Both the position numbers and the translations under genes were made by a program. The notes under the pieces were generated by a model, which worked only from the letters and a program-made list of their open reading frames with translations, had not been told where the DNA came from and ran no database searches. Positions 23,310-34,990 of a stretch of DNA of 64,000 nucleotides are shown here, piece after piece (the first letter of the stretch is position 1; each line of letters starts with the position of its first letter). Source of the stretch: Rhizophagus sp. LPA8_4_AMF. Its lineage: Eukaryota > Glomeromycota > Glomeromycetes > Glomerales > Glomeraceae. The DNA lies in contig JADRCO010000006.1 of NCBI GenBank assembly GCA_021464525.1, forward strand, positions 28,039 to 92,038. The letters run 5' to 3'.

Positions 23310-24892
23310 TATTGCGTTTGGTGCTTTTCTTCAGAAAGAAATCTCAAATAATAACCTATAAACCGGATTTACGTTACGCTCATACTGCTACATTAATTGA
23401 TGATAAAATATATATATTAGGTGGAGGTCGTACTAATGGCGGGATGCCACCAAAAGAAATGTTTTTATATCTACTCCTTTTAACACTAATGAAGTAAAAT
23501 ATATTAACATCTCAAACAACAATGCCGTTCCATCATCGATATACTATAGCTATTAAAGGTGGTGCAAACAATAATACGTTATTATATGGTGGTGAAAGTT
23601 TTAACAATCAAACAATGGAATTAGTTTAAACGTTTGATGCACAGCATAACACATGGAATGTTCCACAAATAACATCCTTTCGGAAAGGAATATATGTTTC
23701 CTGTAATTGATTATAATGGTTATTTTATATGTTTGGCGGAAGTGTTCTTGGAGTAGATTTTGCGAATGATATGAATATCTTGGATACAAAACAATTAAAC
23801 TGGAAAAAAGCCAGCTCAATTAATGCACCTAGTAAAAGAGATGGTTATAGTGCCGTATCCTTACCAAACAAAAAATTATCTATTTGGGTATGTAATATGA
23901 ACATGATTTATTAAGAATTTTTTCATATTCATGATATTATTATTATAACTAGGCGGGTTTTGTCCGAATGGCTATTTACCACTAGATGAGGTAATTATTA
24001 TTTAATCAAATAAATAAATTAATAATAACTTATGATTTTGATATTATTTTAAGGTATTCTTATACGATACAATCAATAATTCATGGAAGATAAAGGTAGT
24101 GTTTTTATTAGTTTTTTATTATTAATTTAATTTAATAGTGTGTACCCTTCTTTTCTTATGATGGAGTAGCACCCACAGCAAGAGCTGCATTTTCAGCGAT
24201 TCTTGGTAAATATTTCAAATCATAGTTATTACGTAATATATTATATATATATTTAATATAAATTTAATTTATCTACAATCAACTGGATTAGATGCACAAA
24301 GGATGATTATTTTTGGAGGGAATTCAATAACCTCCCCTCTAAGGCCTGAAGTTACACTTTCTGTTTTGGATTTAAATAAATTTAATTGGTATTTTCCGAA
24401 AATCTCTAGAAAAAATTCCAGCAAGCCGTTCTTTTCATAGAGCATTATTAATTTATGGTCGTGACTTTTGGTAAAAAAATAATTATTTAATATTTTAATA
24501 TTTATAAATTATTTAAATTTACTAAATATATTTGATATTAAAGGTTGGGGATACATGCGAGAAATGATAATGATATATTATTACTTGATATCAGTAATAA
24601 TGATGAATATGCTTGGACAACATCTTTTGTACCTTCATCATTTACTTCTCAATCACCTACTTCTCAATTACCTACTCCTCAATCATCATCACAATCTAAT
24701 ATTAATACAATCGGCGTAGCTATAGGAACTTCAATAGGTATAATTGGTGGTATTACATTGACAGTCGGAGGTTTCTTTTTATACAAACAGTATAAAAATA
24801 GAAAAGAACGAAGTATAGCAATACCAACTCCTGGAAATGAGAGAATTAATAATTATCCCGAAGGAATTTTGAAAGAAAGAACTGTTGGTTGA
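23310..24892 (+). pseudogene. Kelch-repeat membrane protein, decayed in its blades but not in its C-terminus
   Basis: Kelch signatures are spread over several frames: LRYAHTATLIDDKIYILGGG (about 23360-23425), a block with LLYGGESFNNQTMEL (about 23580), NMILDTKQLNWKK-like NILDTKQLNWKKASSINAPS (about 23775), GGFCPNGYLPLDE (23953-23990), VFLYDTINNSWKIK (24055), MIIFGGNS with VLDLNKFNW (24300-24390), and SFHRALLIYG (24430). Remnants of short introns remain between the later blocks. At least five single-base frame breaks (about 23465, 23540, 23627, 23870, 24410) and stops destroy the propeller. In contrast, 24545-24892 is still open: a Ser/Pro/Gln-rich stalk (SSFTSQSPTSQLPTPQSSSQ), a membrane helix (IGVAIGTSIGIIGGITLTVG) and a basic cytoplasmic tail. 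The intact family is an exported Kelch/galactose-oxidase-like receptor type of unknown ligand. Confidence 0.7.
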
Positions 24893-25595
24893 AAAAAGTT
24901 CTTGGAATAATTTTCTCCAGTCAAAATTAAGCCGGTAAACTGCGGGATTTTTTTACATACGTGTAATTTCGCAAATCCACACCCTTTTTAACTCCTACAT
25001 AATGGCATGGACTTTATTATATCATATTCTTAAAGTAGTTAGTGTATTGAAATAAATATAAATCCGAAAAAAGGAATTTTTAACGATTTACGCCCTGTAC
25101 GAATCAAAATTCATAATTACAATAGGTAACATTTTTTGTTCATTGCATATTTTCCTAATTTTTTAATTGCTGCGGAAAAGTACTACATGTGCGCAGTTGA
25201 CATGAAATAAGGCAACCGTGACCTTGGGTCACGATCTCGTTGGTTTGCATTTTTCCGACAAAGATGTATTATAGTTTGATTACGTGATCTCGAAAATGCT
25301 AAGCCCTGAAACTCGATTAGTAACCAACAAGGCTAATCCATATCAATATCATCAGGAATTTCGGTCGACTGTTGTTTCCTTTGACAACATACTAAGTGAT
25401 AGGCAGGGTTGCCGTATTAAGACTGGCTTTATATGAAAAAATATTGGTTCACAGGGTACCATTCGAATAAATGAGATTCATCTCGTAGTCCAAGGCGGGC
25501 GTCTTATAATTCCAGGTTTAAATGATATATAATATATTGCTATTCATATGCTCGTATAGTAATATTTTTCAATAAATAAAATTTAAGTCCAAAAT
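24893..25595. other. Spacer with inverted-repeat arm
   Basis: 3' flank of the Kelch pseudogene. Contains the inverted partner (about 25178-25222) of the 21.64-kb sequence. A coding-like stretch at about 25455-25532 (GTIRINEIHLVVQGGRLIIP) has no exon context. Confidence 0.35.
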
Positions 25596-25812
25596 TGGTG
25601 CGATGTATGTGACAAAGGTTTTAAATCAAAGGAGAGCTTGTATGCACATCAACGGAGAAGTACTCACGTTGAAAATTTAAAACCCTATCCAAACCAGTAT
25701 TTAAAAATGATTACTATGATGAAGATGAGCAAGTCAATAAAAATAATTTCAGTGACGACGAATATATTCCATACAAAAATGATTCAGATTACAGAGTCCT
25801 TAGTATCATATA
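25596..25812 (+). pseudogene. C2H2 zinc-finger gene fragment
   Basis: At about 25598-25660 one frame reads WCDVCDKGFKSKESLYAHQR followed by RSTH, a good C2H2 finger (C-x2-C-x12-H-x5-H). The coding-like sequence then jumps one frame at an A-run near 25680 and continues with a strongly acidic segment (NDYYDEDEQVNKNNFSDDEY, then YKNDSDYRVLSII) to a stop at 25810-25812. No start codon or upstream exon was found. Read as a fragment of a nucleic-acid-binding protein, either a broken gene or part of a mobile element. Confidence 0.4.
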
Positions 25813-28800
25813 GTTAGGATTTTCTTCATCATGTAATTGCGATAAATTTTATTTCATTAAATAAATCATTGATACATAGGGACTGAGAAGTGACTTAGTT
25901 ATATATGATTAATTTTTCGCAAATATGACGTTGATTTCATATAAAAAATCTAACATAATAATTTCCCTCCAGGAAGTTCCTACAAGAATTCTTGCCAAAA
26001 AACTCGAGATAACACCTATTTCTTCGGTTTGGACAACATGTATCGTTCCGAAATACAAACTTGCCATGTGATCCAATTATTTTTTTGAAATTTAATCTGT
26101 ATGATACAACATATATTATAGCGTTACTACAAATGAATATATCGGAAGGACAATCAGATGAGACATTCGCAGCACGAGTTAGTACAGTTTTATGAATAGG
26201 TAATCCTTTTCCCGAATTAGAACAGAGAAATGGTTCAATCCTATATTAAAGTTAACAATGAGTGTATTATAGACAAGGTAAATTTCTATCCACGTTACAA
26301 GGCTTATTATCCAGATACTTCGAATTCCAATTGCAATAATAATAATACAGTTAAGAAAAAGTCGATATTGTGTCGTCCACTTATATTCTTCTCCGCAGCC
26401 GATCATGTTATCTACCATGACTAATACTTTTCTTATATGTTGATCATTGTGACATGGGGTATATGTATATTGGAATTCCATATTCAAAATATTATGAATT
26501 ACTTTGTAGTTTCAGCATTCAGAATGTGACTAATGATTCATAATTCTATTGATTTGTGGATTAAATAAACAACAATAATATGTATTGTGCAAGATGAAAA
26601 GTAAATTACAATAGTTGATATCTTTTTTTTCATATTAATATGTTTTTGTGTTCACTATATCTTCATAATTCCAAAATAATAGAATTTGTGAAATAATAGT
26701 TTGGATATAATTTCTTTTCATAATTGATAACTAAGTAAAGTTCACATATGATTATCATTATATGATACTTTTAACAATTGTTAAAGGTATCATGTGAGAA
26801 TTGGTACAGTAAAATAAAACAATAAATTATAGTTGAAAAGAAATATATAGGTAAGAAGTATGGTAGTGATTTAATATTCTAATAATTGATAGTATTAACA
26901 TTTCAAATTATAAATCTGACCAAAGTTAATATATATTATTAGGATTATTATTTGTTAATATTATATATTTGAGAATTATAAATGAATATACCAAAAAATA
27001 TCTACAATACAAGAACTAGTTCATCAATATATTAATTATCTTACCTGTATATGCTGTAAATCTAAAGATATTATAAAATTAGAAATTACAAGATTTATAA
27101 TATAATATAGCACAGTAATCATATAATAATATATTTAAAAGTTTATTCTATTTGATAATATTATGTTTATTTTAATGAGTTATAATAAGATATTTATATG
27201 TTTTATATTTTTATATTTTTATATTTTTTTTAATGTATTTTTTTTATTTAAATTATGAAAATTTATATTTTTATTATTTTATTAAAATATTTCTTATAAA
27301 ACCTTTTCATTTATTGATAAAATAGCTGAATTTAATGTTTAAAATACAAAAAATTAAGTTTTACTATATGCTAAGTAAAGTATACTATTATATATATGAT
27401 ATAATGGATTTGAATGGTATTATATAGAATATATAAAATGATCAGTAAGTATAATATTTGAAATTTATATTTATGATAAATTGATGATAAACTATTTAAA
27501 ACTGATATGTAAGAATAAAAAGATTTAGAAATATATATTACTATTGATAATAAATTATAATTTAAATAGTATATATATATTTATAATTTGCAAAATGATT
27601 AACAATATAATATTAATGATATATATGTACAATTAGTTCTTGATATATCAAATCCTTCAATTTTTATATCAAATGTGCTATAAGATTATAGCAAAGAATT
27701 CAAAGAATTTAATTAGCTGATTTGCTATAACAAGAGATATTTTACATATTTGATTGGCTAAATATCATATTTCAGAAAAATTTCATTATAAACCAAATTC
27801 ATTATATCAAGAATTAACTGCATTCACTTAAAAAATATGAAAAAATGATACTTGTTATTAAAATATAGAAAGAATATAACACAATTTAATAATCACTGAC
27901 TTTCACAAAATTGAGTCTTGAGTATAAAGTTTATTTATTCTTTATTAAAATAATTTTATATTCATTAAGTTCTAATTAACTAAGACTTCTGATACTAAGT
28001 TTAAAAACTACTACTATATATAATAAATTCTAATTATTACTAATTATATATTATTGTTTAGCAATAATCTAAGACTTTTATAAATCTTCTATAAACTTTA
28101 TTTTAATTTCTAACTTGTAATTTAAAATTATATAAAATTTATAAATCACTAATTATATATCTTTAAATATCTGTATAAACTATAGATATATAGATATATT
28201 AAATCATAATAATTTTATAATTATTAGAAAGGGCATCATTTTCTTTTTCAAAAAAATCAAATTAAATCACAGGAAGTTCAGCTATTAATTTTTAAAAGAA
28301 TAATAATTAATTATCTATATTTTTTATAATGTCTTATTATTTTATAATTTAATTTAAATGATTTTTATATTGTGAAAATAAGCATAGTTTATTTTTACTA
28401 GTGATTAGCTTATAAAAATTTTTATTTATTATAAATATTATAAATTTATAAAAAAATAAATTTTCTTTTTTTTTTATTTGTGTAATTTTTTATATTATAT
28501 AAGACTATAATTTGTAATTTATGGGCTAATTAAAGTTAATTATTATATGGAATTAAATTAATTAATGAATTTTTATTTGCATTAAATTAATTATATATTA
28601 CATATAGGCTGATTTTCAGAATTAACGAAATTAGGATATTTTACAAAATTTTTCAAGTTATTGCAACTCAGAATATAAAATTACATTTCACAAATCAAAT
28701 CACATTGTATTACAAAGTCATGTGATGTGAATTTACTTTAATAATAGCAATAAAAATATTTTTTTCTTTTGCAAACTTTCTATTCATTTTTCCATCAGCT

Positions 28801-30639
28801 TTTTCATCAGTTTTTAAGTTAGGTAAGCTGAATAGTTTTGAAAATATATATAGTAGTTTTTCTACTTTATATACAAGCAGTAACTTTTTTTTTATTATTT
28901 GAAAGATTTTAACATTCTGTGGGAAAAAAAATACATTACTCAATAGAAATATTTAAAAAATCATAATTAATAGCTTTAAGTGTAATTTATTAAATTGTAA
29001 CAGATTAAATTATGAATTAATAAAATATTTAATTAAAATTTATTTAGTATTTATTTTTAAATAACTTTTTATTTTTTTAATTTTTTTTTCATTAAATATT
29101 ATGAATTTTCTTTTTTTTTAATAAACTAACTTTATAATACTTTTCCTTTATTTTTTAAGATGTATTTATTAATTTTAGGTTAAAGAAGCAAATAGTGTAA
29201 TAGAATTTTGAAAGAATTAATTTTTTTAATATGATATTTAATCTTTTTTATTTGGGAACAAGTTTAATCTTAATAGGAACTGTGTATATAGCTGATTAAA
29301 TATCACGTGACTGTTAACCCTTAATTTCACAAATTGGTAGATATGATTATATTATATTAATTAAAAAATTACTAGAAAATTTTTATGTAACTATGATTAA
29401 GTTTTATACTTTTTCCTGAATATAGCTGCAAATTTCTATTTATTATTTATCTACAAATATAGATTATATAAGATATAATTTAATATTCATAAGTAAAATA
29501 ACTTTATTAATAAAAATAGTTTCTTTTTTTTATTATTAGAGTACTTATTTAACTATTACTAGTTTTAATGGAATAGACTTATTTTTAATAACAATTGATC
29601 CTAATATTAATAATATATTTTCTGTTATTCTTATATATTTTCAATACAGGTAAAAGTAGTATAAAACTACATTTCTATCTGTTTTAATAATAATATATTT
29701 ATAGAAATATATAGATTAGAAAGGAATAAAGGATATTATATATATATATTTTTTCAGAATAAATTAATAATAAAATATATCAGGTATTAATATATTAAAC
29801 AGTTTAGATGTAAAAGGCTTAATAATGTTATAAATATTATCATAATAATATACTTATATTACCATATTGTTAATTAAAATTTATCATTTTTTTAATCAAA
29901 TATTTCTATATCATATAATATACTTGTTTTTTATATTTCAATTTAATAGTATAAATATTATTTTTATTAATTATTTATTTTTTGATTATTGATTTTATTT
30001 GTAAAAACAAGTTTCCACTTTATAAAATTTATCTAAAATTTGTAATTCAAGGATTATCTTAATTAATATGAAAAAAAATAAGAATTGTAATATTTAAATT
30101 TTTTAAGTAAGATTTTCGCAAATAATTACAAAACTTTGCAATACAACTTGAAAGGATAACTTCTTTATAGAAACTATTAGTTGATGATAACAGATATAAA
30201 AATAAATTATTAAGTACTGTATTATCTATTAAAGAAATAATAGAAATATTAGCATATTTATTATCATAAAATTCAGACTATTAGTATATTTAAAATAATC
30301 TAAACATTTCAGTAGAATTTCTTTATTCTTATCTTTCAACTATACTTTATTCTTATCTTTCAACTATACTTTATTTTTATTATTTATATGCAACTTCTCT
30401 CTTATAGTTAGAAGTAATGAATTTGATTATTAGTATAAGGAATGTTAGAACTGAATGAATGTATTTAAGAAAATAACTTCATTAATATAATCAGTTGTAT
30501 TAGTATTTAATTCTTTTTCAAATATATATATGCAAGTAATACAAATAAAATCAATTATATCTTCAAAATTTTAGTCATATTAATTAAATATAAAATTTTA
30601 TATATATAAATTAAAAATTTTGTTTAAAATTAATTTAAT
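25813..30639. other. AT-rich, gene-free stretch
   Basis: From about 26500 the base composition changes: G and C become rare and the sequence is dominated by TATA/ATTA/AATT strings. No coding frame, splice array or RNA gene was recognised; the open frame at 28710-28943 (minus) lacks domain features and codon structure. This is the left part of an island that extends to about 32.35 kb. Confidence 0.55.
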
Positions 30640-32345
30640 TAATATAAATTAATGATTTTTAAATATATAATTCTGGCTAAAATTTTCTTAATACTAACTA
30701 AAATCATAATTTTAGCCTAAATTTAATTAAAATTGAAAAATATAAATCAAATGCAATAATACAACTACAATATATTTATAGAATATAATGTAATTCTTAA
30801 TACCTTTTTTAAAATAAAAAAAAATTAAAAATTAGACTAGTACCGTCTAGTACTGCATATAGTACTCTGGGTTTTATACAAAAAACCTGGTTCAAAAATT
30901 GAATAATATCCAGAGGGTACTTTGTGAGATACTAGGTATTATACAAGGGGTATAAAATATAATTTTTACCAGAATTAAGCTAAAGTTACTAAAATTAAGG
31001 GGGTATTAATCAAGGGTAAAATTTTTGTACCTAGTAAAATACCCAGATCTTATAAAGTGAGATATACTCAAAGAGGAATATTATATGCAGTACTAGACGG
31101 TATATTAGGTAATTATAAAAAACTATTTTTTCAAAGAAAGTAGATTTGAAATTTAAAAGTCATTCAGTTTTTAAAAAAATAATTTTTAATAATTATCTCA
31201 TAATCTACTAATCTAATTTTAAATATTTTTTTTTTTATTTTAAAGAGAACATTGAAAACTATAAAATAAGTTAAGAGTTCATTAAATCTAATCACTGGAT
31301 TATTGAGATAGTACTTTTAATTATTTTCTTTAATTTTATATAATAATTTGCTCTGATTCTTAAATAAATTATGAATTAACTAATATGATTCAAAATGTTT
31401 TTAAGAATCTAATGAATTTTTTAAAAATTTTAAAAAGTTAAAATATTCAGTAAATTCAACTTAGATTTTATTTTAAAATCATTTATTTTACTAAAAAAAA
31501 TTTATTAAATATGAAATATTTTGTCATCTAGTGATAATAAAAAAGAATTGTAGCTCATTAGAATCATCTCATTAAAATAATTCTAATGGTAGTAAAAACA
31601 TATTTCTATCATTAATAAATGTTAAATTAGTATTATTAAAAAGCATGCATGATATTCTCCCACTAAATGATGGTGAAGAGATAAAATATAGTTCATTTAA
31701 ATCATCTCATTAAGACATTCTAATGGTAGTAAAATTATATTTTTAGCATTAATAAATATTAACTAGTATTATCAAATAAGTATATTTGTATGTTATAATT
31801 TCTTATTATCTATTGATATTAAAATGCAATTTTACTACCATTAGAGTGGTTTTGATAAGATGATTCAAATGAGCTATAATTTATCTTTTTATTATCATTA
31901 GGTGATAAGAAATCATATATTATTTTGAAAATGCTTACTCAACATTTATTGATAATAGAAACATGATTTTACTACCATTGGAACTGCCCAATAAGTCAAT
32001 TCTAACAAGCTATAATTCATTTTTTTATTATTACTAGATGGCAAGATATTCTACTTTTTATGATTTTTTATTAGTAAAAAATGGGTGATTTTTAGAATAA
32101 GATTTAAGTTGAATTTACTGAATATTTTGATTTTTAAAATTTATTAAAATGGTTATTAGGGTCTTAAAAATATTTTGAATGATAACACTCATAACAGTTA
32201 AAGTATTTTATATTGTATAAATGCAATGTTGCATTTGACCTACATTTTTGCAATTTTAATCAAATTTAGGCCGGAATTACGATTTTAGCCGGAATTAAGA
32301 AAATTTCGGCCAGAATTATATATTTGAAAATCATACTAATTAATT
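30640..32345. repeat. 1.7-kb imperfect palindrome (foldback-like element)
   Basis: Left and right halves are inverted copies. The outer left segment at about 30655-30760 (AAATATATAATTCTGGCTAA, then TTTAGCCTAAATTTAATTAA) matches the reverse complement of about 32235-32340, and homology continues inward to a centre near 31780. Each arm contains about two internal units of about 140 bp built on CTAATGGTAGTAAAA and TCATTAATAAATG, inverted across the centre. The left arm is interrupted by the MITE at 30842-31102, so the palindrome is older than that insertion. Where the arms differ, the left arm often has T or A where the right keeps C or G (CCGG blocks). No open frame inside. Ends are approximate. 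Confidence 0.75.
30842..31102. mobile_element. MITE copy 2, CCGTCTAG family
   Basis: About 260-bp element with near-perfect inverted ends: left CCGTCTAGTACTGCATA, right TATGCAGTACTAGACGG, flanked by TA on both sides. It is the reverse-orientation homologue of 17357-17620 and is inserted in the left arm of the 30.6-32.3-kb palindrome. Relative to copy 1, many C/G positions are T/A. Non-coding. Confidence 0.8.
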
Positions 32346-32466
32346 ATAGCCAATTTTGATCTACATATATAAGCTCTATATTTAATGATTATGCTACGCT
32401 ATAATTGTTAATATGGCAAAAAAAATTTGGTGTGATTGATACATAAAAAAAAAAATCTCGAATAAA

Positions 32467-34990
32467 TTATAATTGGTAAATATAAATTACAAGACAAAGA
32501 ATAAATCTAAATTTAATTAAGTCTATTTTAAAGAAATTTTTTATAAATAACAAAAGAATGAACAAAAGAAAAAATATAACAAAAAATTTAATTACATATT
32601 GGAAAGAAAAATTAATCCCAGTTGAATTACTAATAACTGATGTGCTTGTCGGTGAGACAATTGGGATACTTGCAAATTTACTATAAAATAATTAAGGGAA
32701 ATTAATATTATGTTTACTAATTTTATATTATAACTTGTATTATATAATTAATGATAATAAAAATTTAAATACTTACACGATTGAATTAATTTTATCCCTT
32801 TGATATAAAATGACTGCTATATTGGCACATCCTTGAAAGATTGCAATAGTTAGCATAAATTTACTGTAAATTGATTAAAAGAACAATTAGTATTTAAAAT
32901 ATAGAATAATGGACATTTTATTCTGATATTAATTACTTACATAACTGAATAAAATTTTCCTTTTTGAAATATAGTGTACAATATATTAATACATTCTCTA
33001 AAAGTAAATTTTCTAGATCGAGATTAAAACAAAGAAAATAGTTAGCAAGGTAATTTCATAGGTATTTAAAATTAAGGAAATTCCTAAGTTGCTTACATAA
33101 TTGAATAAGATTGAAATATAATAGTAATACATATTTGAAAAGTGAAGTTGCTATAAATTAATTTAAAAATAATACGTTAATTATATAAAAACATCCTTAT
33201 AACGGCATTGTACTAAATATTAATTACTCACGTAATTGAATAGGTTGTAAATATAATATCAGCACATCTTTGAAAAACAAATTTTCTATAAAATAATTAA
33301 AAATTAAAAGGAAAATTAGTTTTTGTTTGGCATAAAAGAAATATAGTAATGGGTGATTTTGCAGAAACTCGTCAATAAATATTAAGAATAGTACCCATAA
33401 AATCATTCCAACAATATTAACAATGCGCTAAATATAATATAAAAGGAAACCAGGATCAAAATTTGAAATATAACATCAGCACATATTTGAAAGATAATTT
33501 TACTATAAAGAATTAAAAGGAAAATTAGGGTTGTTTATATAAAGAAATATATGGGTGATTATACAGAATCGTGAATATTAAAAGTAATGCCCATAAAATC
33601 ACCCAATAGTTTTAACAAATCACTTACATAATTGAATAAATTTGACAAACAATATCGGCACATCTTTGAAAGATAATTTTACTATAAAATAATTAAAGTA
33701 AATTAGTATGAATTCATATAAAATAATGGTAAAAAAACGAATTACTTACATGATATTAACTAATATTTTAGCATATTCTTGTAAAGTATTTTTGCTATAA
33801 GATGATTGTAGTATTATCGTTATTTCATAAAGAAATTTTCATTAGTGAGTAATCACTGGATAGTGATTGCATATAGAAATCATCACATATGTTTTAGCAA
33901 TGTTTTGAATAAAAAGGTTAATTACTTACATAATTGAATAAACTTGAAATATAAAATTGGCACATCTTCGAACGTTAAATTTCCTATTATAGGGTAATTT
34001 TAAAGAAATTAGCGTTATTTTGTTAAAGAGAATAAAAGATTCAAAAAGTAACTACTCACATAATTGAACAAATTTGAAATACAATATCAGAGCATCTTTG
34101 AAAGACAAATTTCCTATAAAAAATAATAAAGTAAAATTAGTATTATTTCATATAAAATAATGAAAACCGAATTACTTACATGGTATCAAATAATATTTCG
34201 GCACATTTTGGTAAAATATATTTGCTATAAGAAGATTAAGGAAAATTAGTATATTGCAAAATAAAACACGAGCTAATGATTACATATAGAGCTTGTAAAA
34301 ATCTTCCATATGTATTGGCGATGCTTTAGATAAAAAGACAAATTAATATTAATCACTTACATAATTGAGTAAACTTGGAATATAAAATTAGCAGATCTTT
34401 GAACATTAAATTTCCTATTATAAAGCAATTAAAGAAAGTTAGCGTTATTCTGTTAAAGAGGAATGCAGGAAAGACCTGTCTATGATTAGGATTAAGTGAT
34501 TACATATAAAAATACGTAAAATAATCCCATTAAATTTTAGCAATGTTCCAAGTAAACCAATTCAATTACTTACATGATGGAATTAATTCTGCCAAAAGTA
34601 TTAACTAATATTTTAGCGCATCCTTGGAGGGTAAATTTACTATAAGACGATAAAGAAAAAAGTAAATAATCATATGATATAAACAAAAATTAATATATTA
34701 TAAGTTGTAATCACTTACACGAACGAAGAAATTTTATCGATTTCGTGTTTCGCGATGATTGAATTGTTAATAAATTCACTACAAAGATGATTAAATGAAA
34801 ATTAGAATCATTACGTACGTAAATTATCAACTTCAAATATTTGATCACTTGATCACATTACGTCGTTAAATTAACTTGGCTTTTTGTAACTTTTTCATTT
34901 TTTATTAATTTGCTATGAATATAAAAGAAAATAAATTAACTTTAAATTAATTTAAACATTATCGTGAAATATTAATTTGGTTAGTACTTA
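32467..34990 (-). repeat. Array of 13 phase-2 mini-exons, one alternative end exon and one terminal exon
   Basis: Cassettes in gene order: 34912-34862 (51 nt), 34778-34719 (60), 34639-34574 (66), 34414-34361 (54), 34224-34180 (45), 34113-34060 (54), 33983-33930 (54), 33794-33750 (45), 33681-33628 (54), 33285-33232 (54), 33150-33097 (54), 33012-32941 (72), 32863-32777 (87). All are 3n, phase 2, stop-free, with acceptors such as TATAG or TAATAG and donors GTAAGT, GTGAGT, GTAAGC or GTAATG. Examples: KFTLQGCAKILVNTFGRINS, KFNVRRCANFIFQVYSI, KFVFQRCADIIFTTYSI, NFTFQICITIIFQSYSI. The unit at 33502-33403 starts as a repeat (KIIFQICADVIFQI) but has no donor; it runs into a hydrophobic end and a stop. 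Terminal exon 32680-32467: KFASIPIVSPTSTSVISNST, then YVIKFFVIFFLLFILLLFIK, stop at 32467-32469. Confidence 0.75.

Noticed and set aside
26179-26487. 102-codon minus-strand frame with membrane-like segments
   Set aside because: Hydrophobicity is explained by AT-rich codons; it overlaps an inverted-repeat arm and lacks a plausible start context.
28710-28943. 77-codon open frame in the AT island
   Set aside because: Lysine/phenylalanine-rich composition follows from base content; no conserved motif.
30841-31102. CRISPR-like or LTR interpretation of the repeat ends
   Set aside because: There are only two inverted ends around one interior and TA borders, which fits a MITE; no spacers and no direct long terminal repeats.
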